A stretch of DNA of 64,000 bases from CAZLQF01 sp964561545. GTDB lineage: Bacteria > Bacteroidota > Bacteroidia > CAILMK01 > CAYYUA01. Location: the NCBI GenBank assembly GCA_964561545.1, contig CAZLQF010000009.1, forward strand, positions 1-64,000, given 5' to 3'. The stretch's first letter is position 1, and each line of letters opens with the position of its first letter. The notes under the pieces are model-generated. The model did not search any database. It worked only from the letters and a program-made list of their open reading frames with translations, and had not been told where the DNA came from. Below are positions 63,728 through 64,000 of the stretch, piece after piece. The position numbers and the translations under genes are program-made.

Positions 63728-64000
63728 CTACATCATTAATAAAAGGCCTAATACGGTACCAATGCCTACCAGGTAACCAATATAAACTTCCAAATTTGTG
63801 TGGGCCCCTAAAAGCAGCCTTGAAGTTCCGATGATGCCTGCCAATAAAACAGAACCTACCAGGGGATAAAAGATCTCTGGATAATGGGCATAGAACAAGT
63901 AAAAGAACAAACCGACTAAACTACCGGCACCAAAAGTATGCAAGCTGACTTTCATGAGGGTGTTCAAACCCATAACAATGCCCAAACCAATGATAAGCGC
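63728..64000 (-). CDS. PAP2-like phosphatase membrane protein, C-terminal part (runs off window)
   Basis: An open minus-strand frame entering from the right edge and ending at 63728, at least 90 residues, with three to four hydrophobic helices. The block KVSLHTFGAG (family motif 2, S-x-H) is followed by TSRLLLGAHTNLEVYIGYLVG (motif 3, SRxxxxxHxxxD, with E in the last place). These place it in the PAP2 membrane phosphatase family, perhaps a lipid or undecaprenyl pyrophosphate phosphatase. The N-terminus and motif 1 lie outside the window. Confidence 0.8.
   Translation of the reverse strand, partial: ALIIGLGIVMGLNTLMKVSLHTFGAGSLVGLFFYLFYAHYPEIFYPLVGSVLLAGIIGTSRLLLGAHTNLEVYIGYLVGIGTVLGLLLMM

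Noticed and set aside
63526..63834. A 102-codon plus-strand frame near the right end
   Set aside because: It overlaps the better-supported PAP2-like gene on the minus strand and has no recognisable motif.

Overview
The window is a chromosomal segment of a Bacteroidota bacterium, most likely a gliding, Cytophagales-like lineage. The evidence is: type IX secretion cargo (two proteins with gliding-motility-type C-termini, one type A sorting domain); lineage-typical families (DUF4290, DUF3276/PUR, NTP_transf_4, DUF2007); promoter -7 elements of the TAnnTTTG form and few Shine-Dalgarno sites; and moderately low GC judged by eye. Nearly everything is housekeeping or surface biology. No insertion sequence, prophage or rRNA was seen. 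One tRNA (His) is present.

Layout. 1-1250: the N-terminus of a Cas6 CRISPR endoribonuclease runs off the left edge and is followed by about 1.1 kb without a gene. 1.2-9.4 kb: an RNA methyltransferase, a TPR histidine kinase, the tRNA wobble enzyme MnmD next to an FAD oxidoreductase (possibly a split MnmC), OsmC, RNase HII, and a membrane-anchored protein that looks like a divergent serpin. 9.5-13.6 kb: DUF4290-murA, tRNA-His, thymidine kinase and an acidic protein. 13.7-18.9 kb (minus strand): the rod-shape cluster PRTase-mreC-mreD-mrdA-rodA without mreB beside it. 19.2-28.6 kb (plus strand): rpmE2, then a tightly packed run of NTP_transf_4 protein, tpiA, prmA, a giant periplasmic protein, plsY and clpS, then an M48 lipoprotein protease.

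28.7-35.6 kb is a surface-glycan island with three different sulfotransferases, two GT4 glycosyltransferases and a GT39-like membrane glycosyltransferase. Four of these genes overlap head to tail. 36-48.5 kb holds two secreted type IX cargo proteins, a methyltransferase, a DoxX-like protein, a fatty-acid desaturase, a Tat-exported Gfo/Idh/MocA oxidoreductase and a CDF metal transporter. 48.6-53.7 kb is a signalling block: RidA overlapping a PAS histidine kinase, a REC-PAS-HisKA_3 kinase with its NarL-type regulator, and a Crp/Fnr regulator. 54-64 kb has a second giant gliding-type protein, a PUR-domain protein, a Kef-type antiporter, a geranylgeranyl-reductase-like flavoprotein, a GT4 enzyme and the C-terminal end of a PAP2-like membrane protein running off the right edge.

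The most noteworthy items are the divergent serpin-like protein (8336-9367), MurA with Asp in place of the fosfomycin-target Cys, the sulfated-glycan island, the giant periplasmic protein upstream of plsY, the 51-residue tandem repeats in the 36.6-39.9 kb protein, the possible split MnmC, and the cas6 start at the left edge. Functional names rest on motif recognition by eye; no database search was run.
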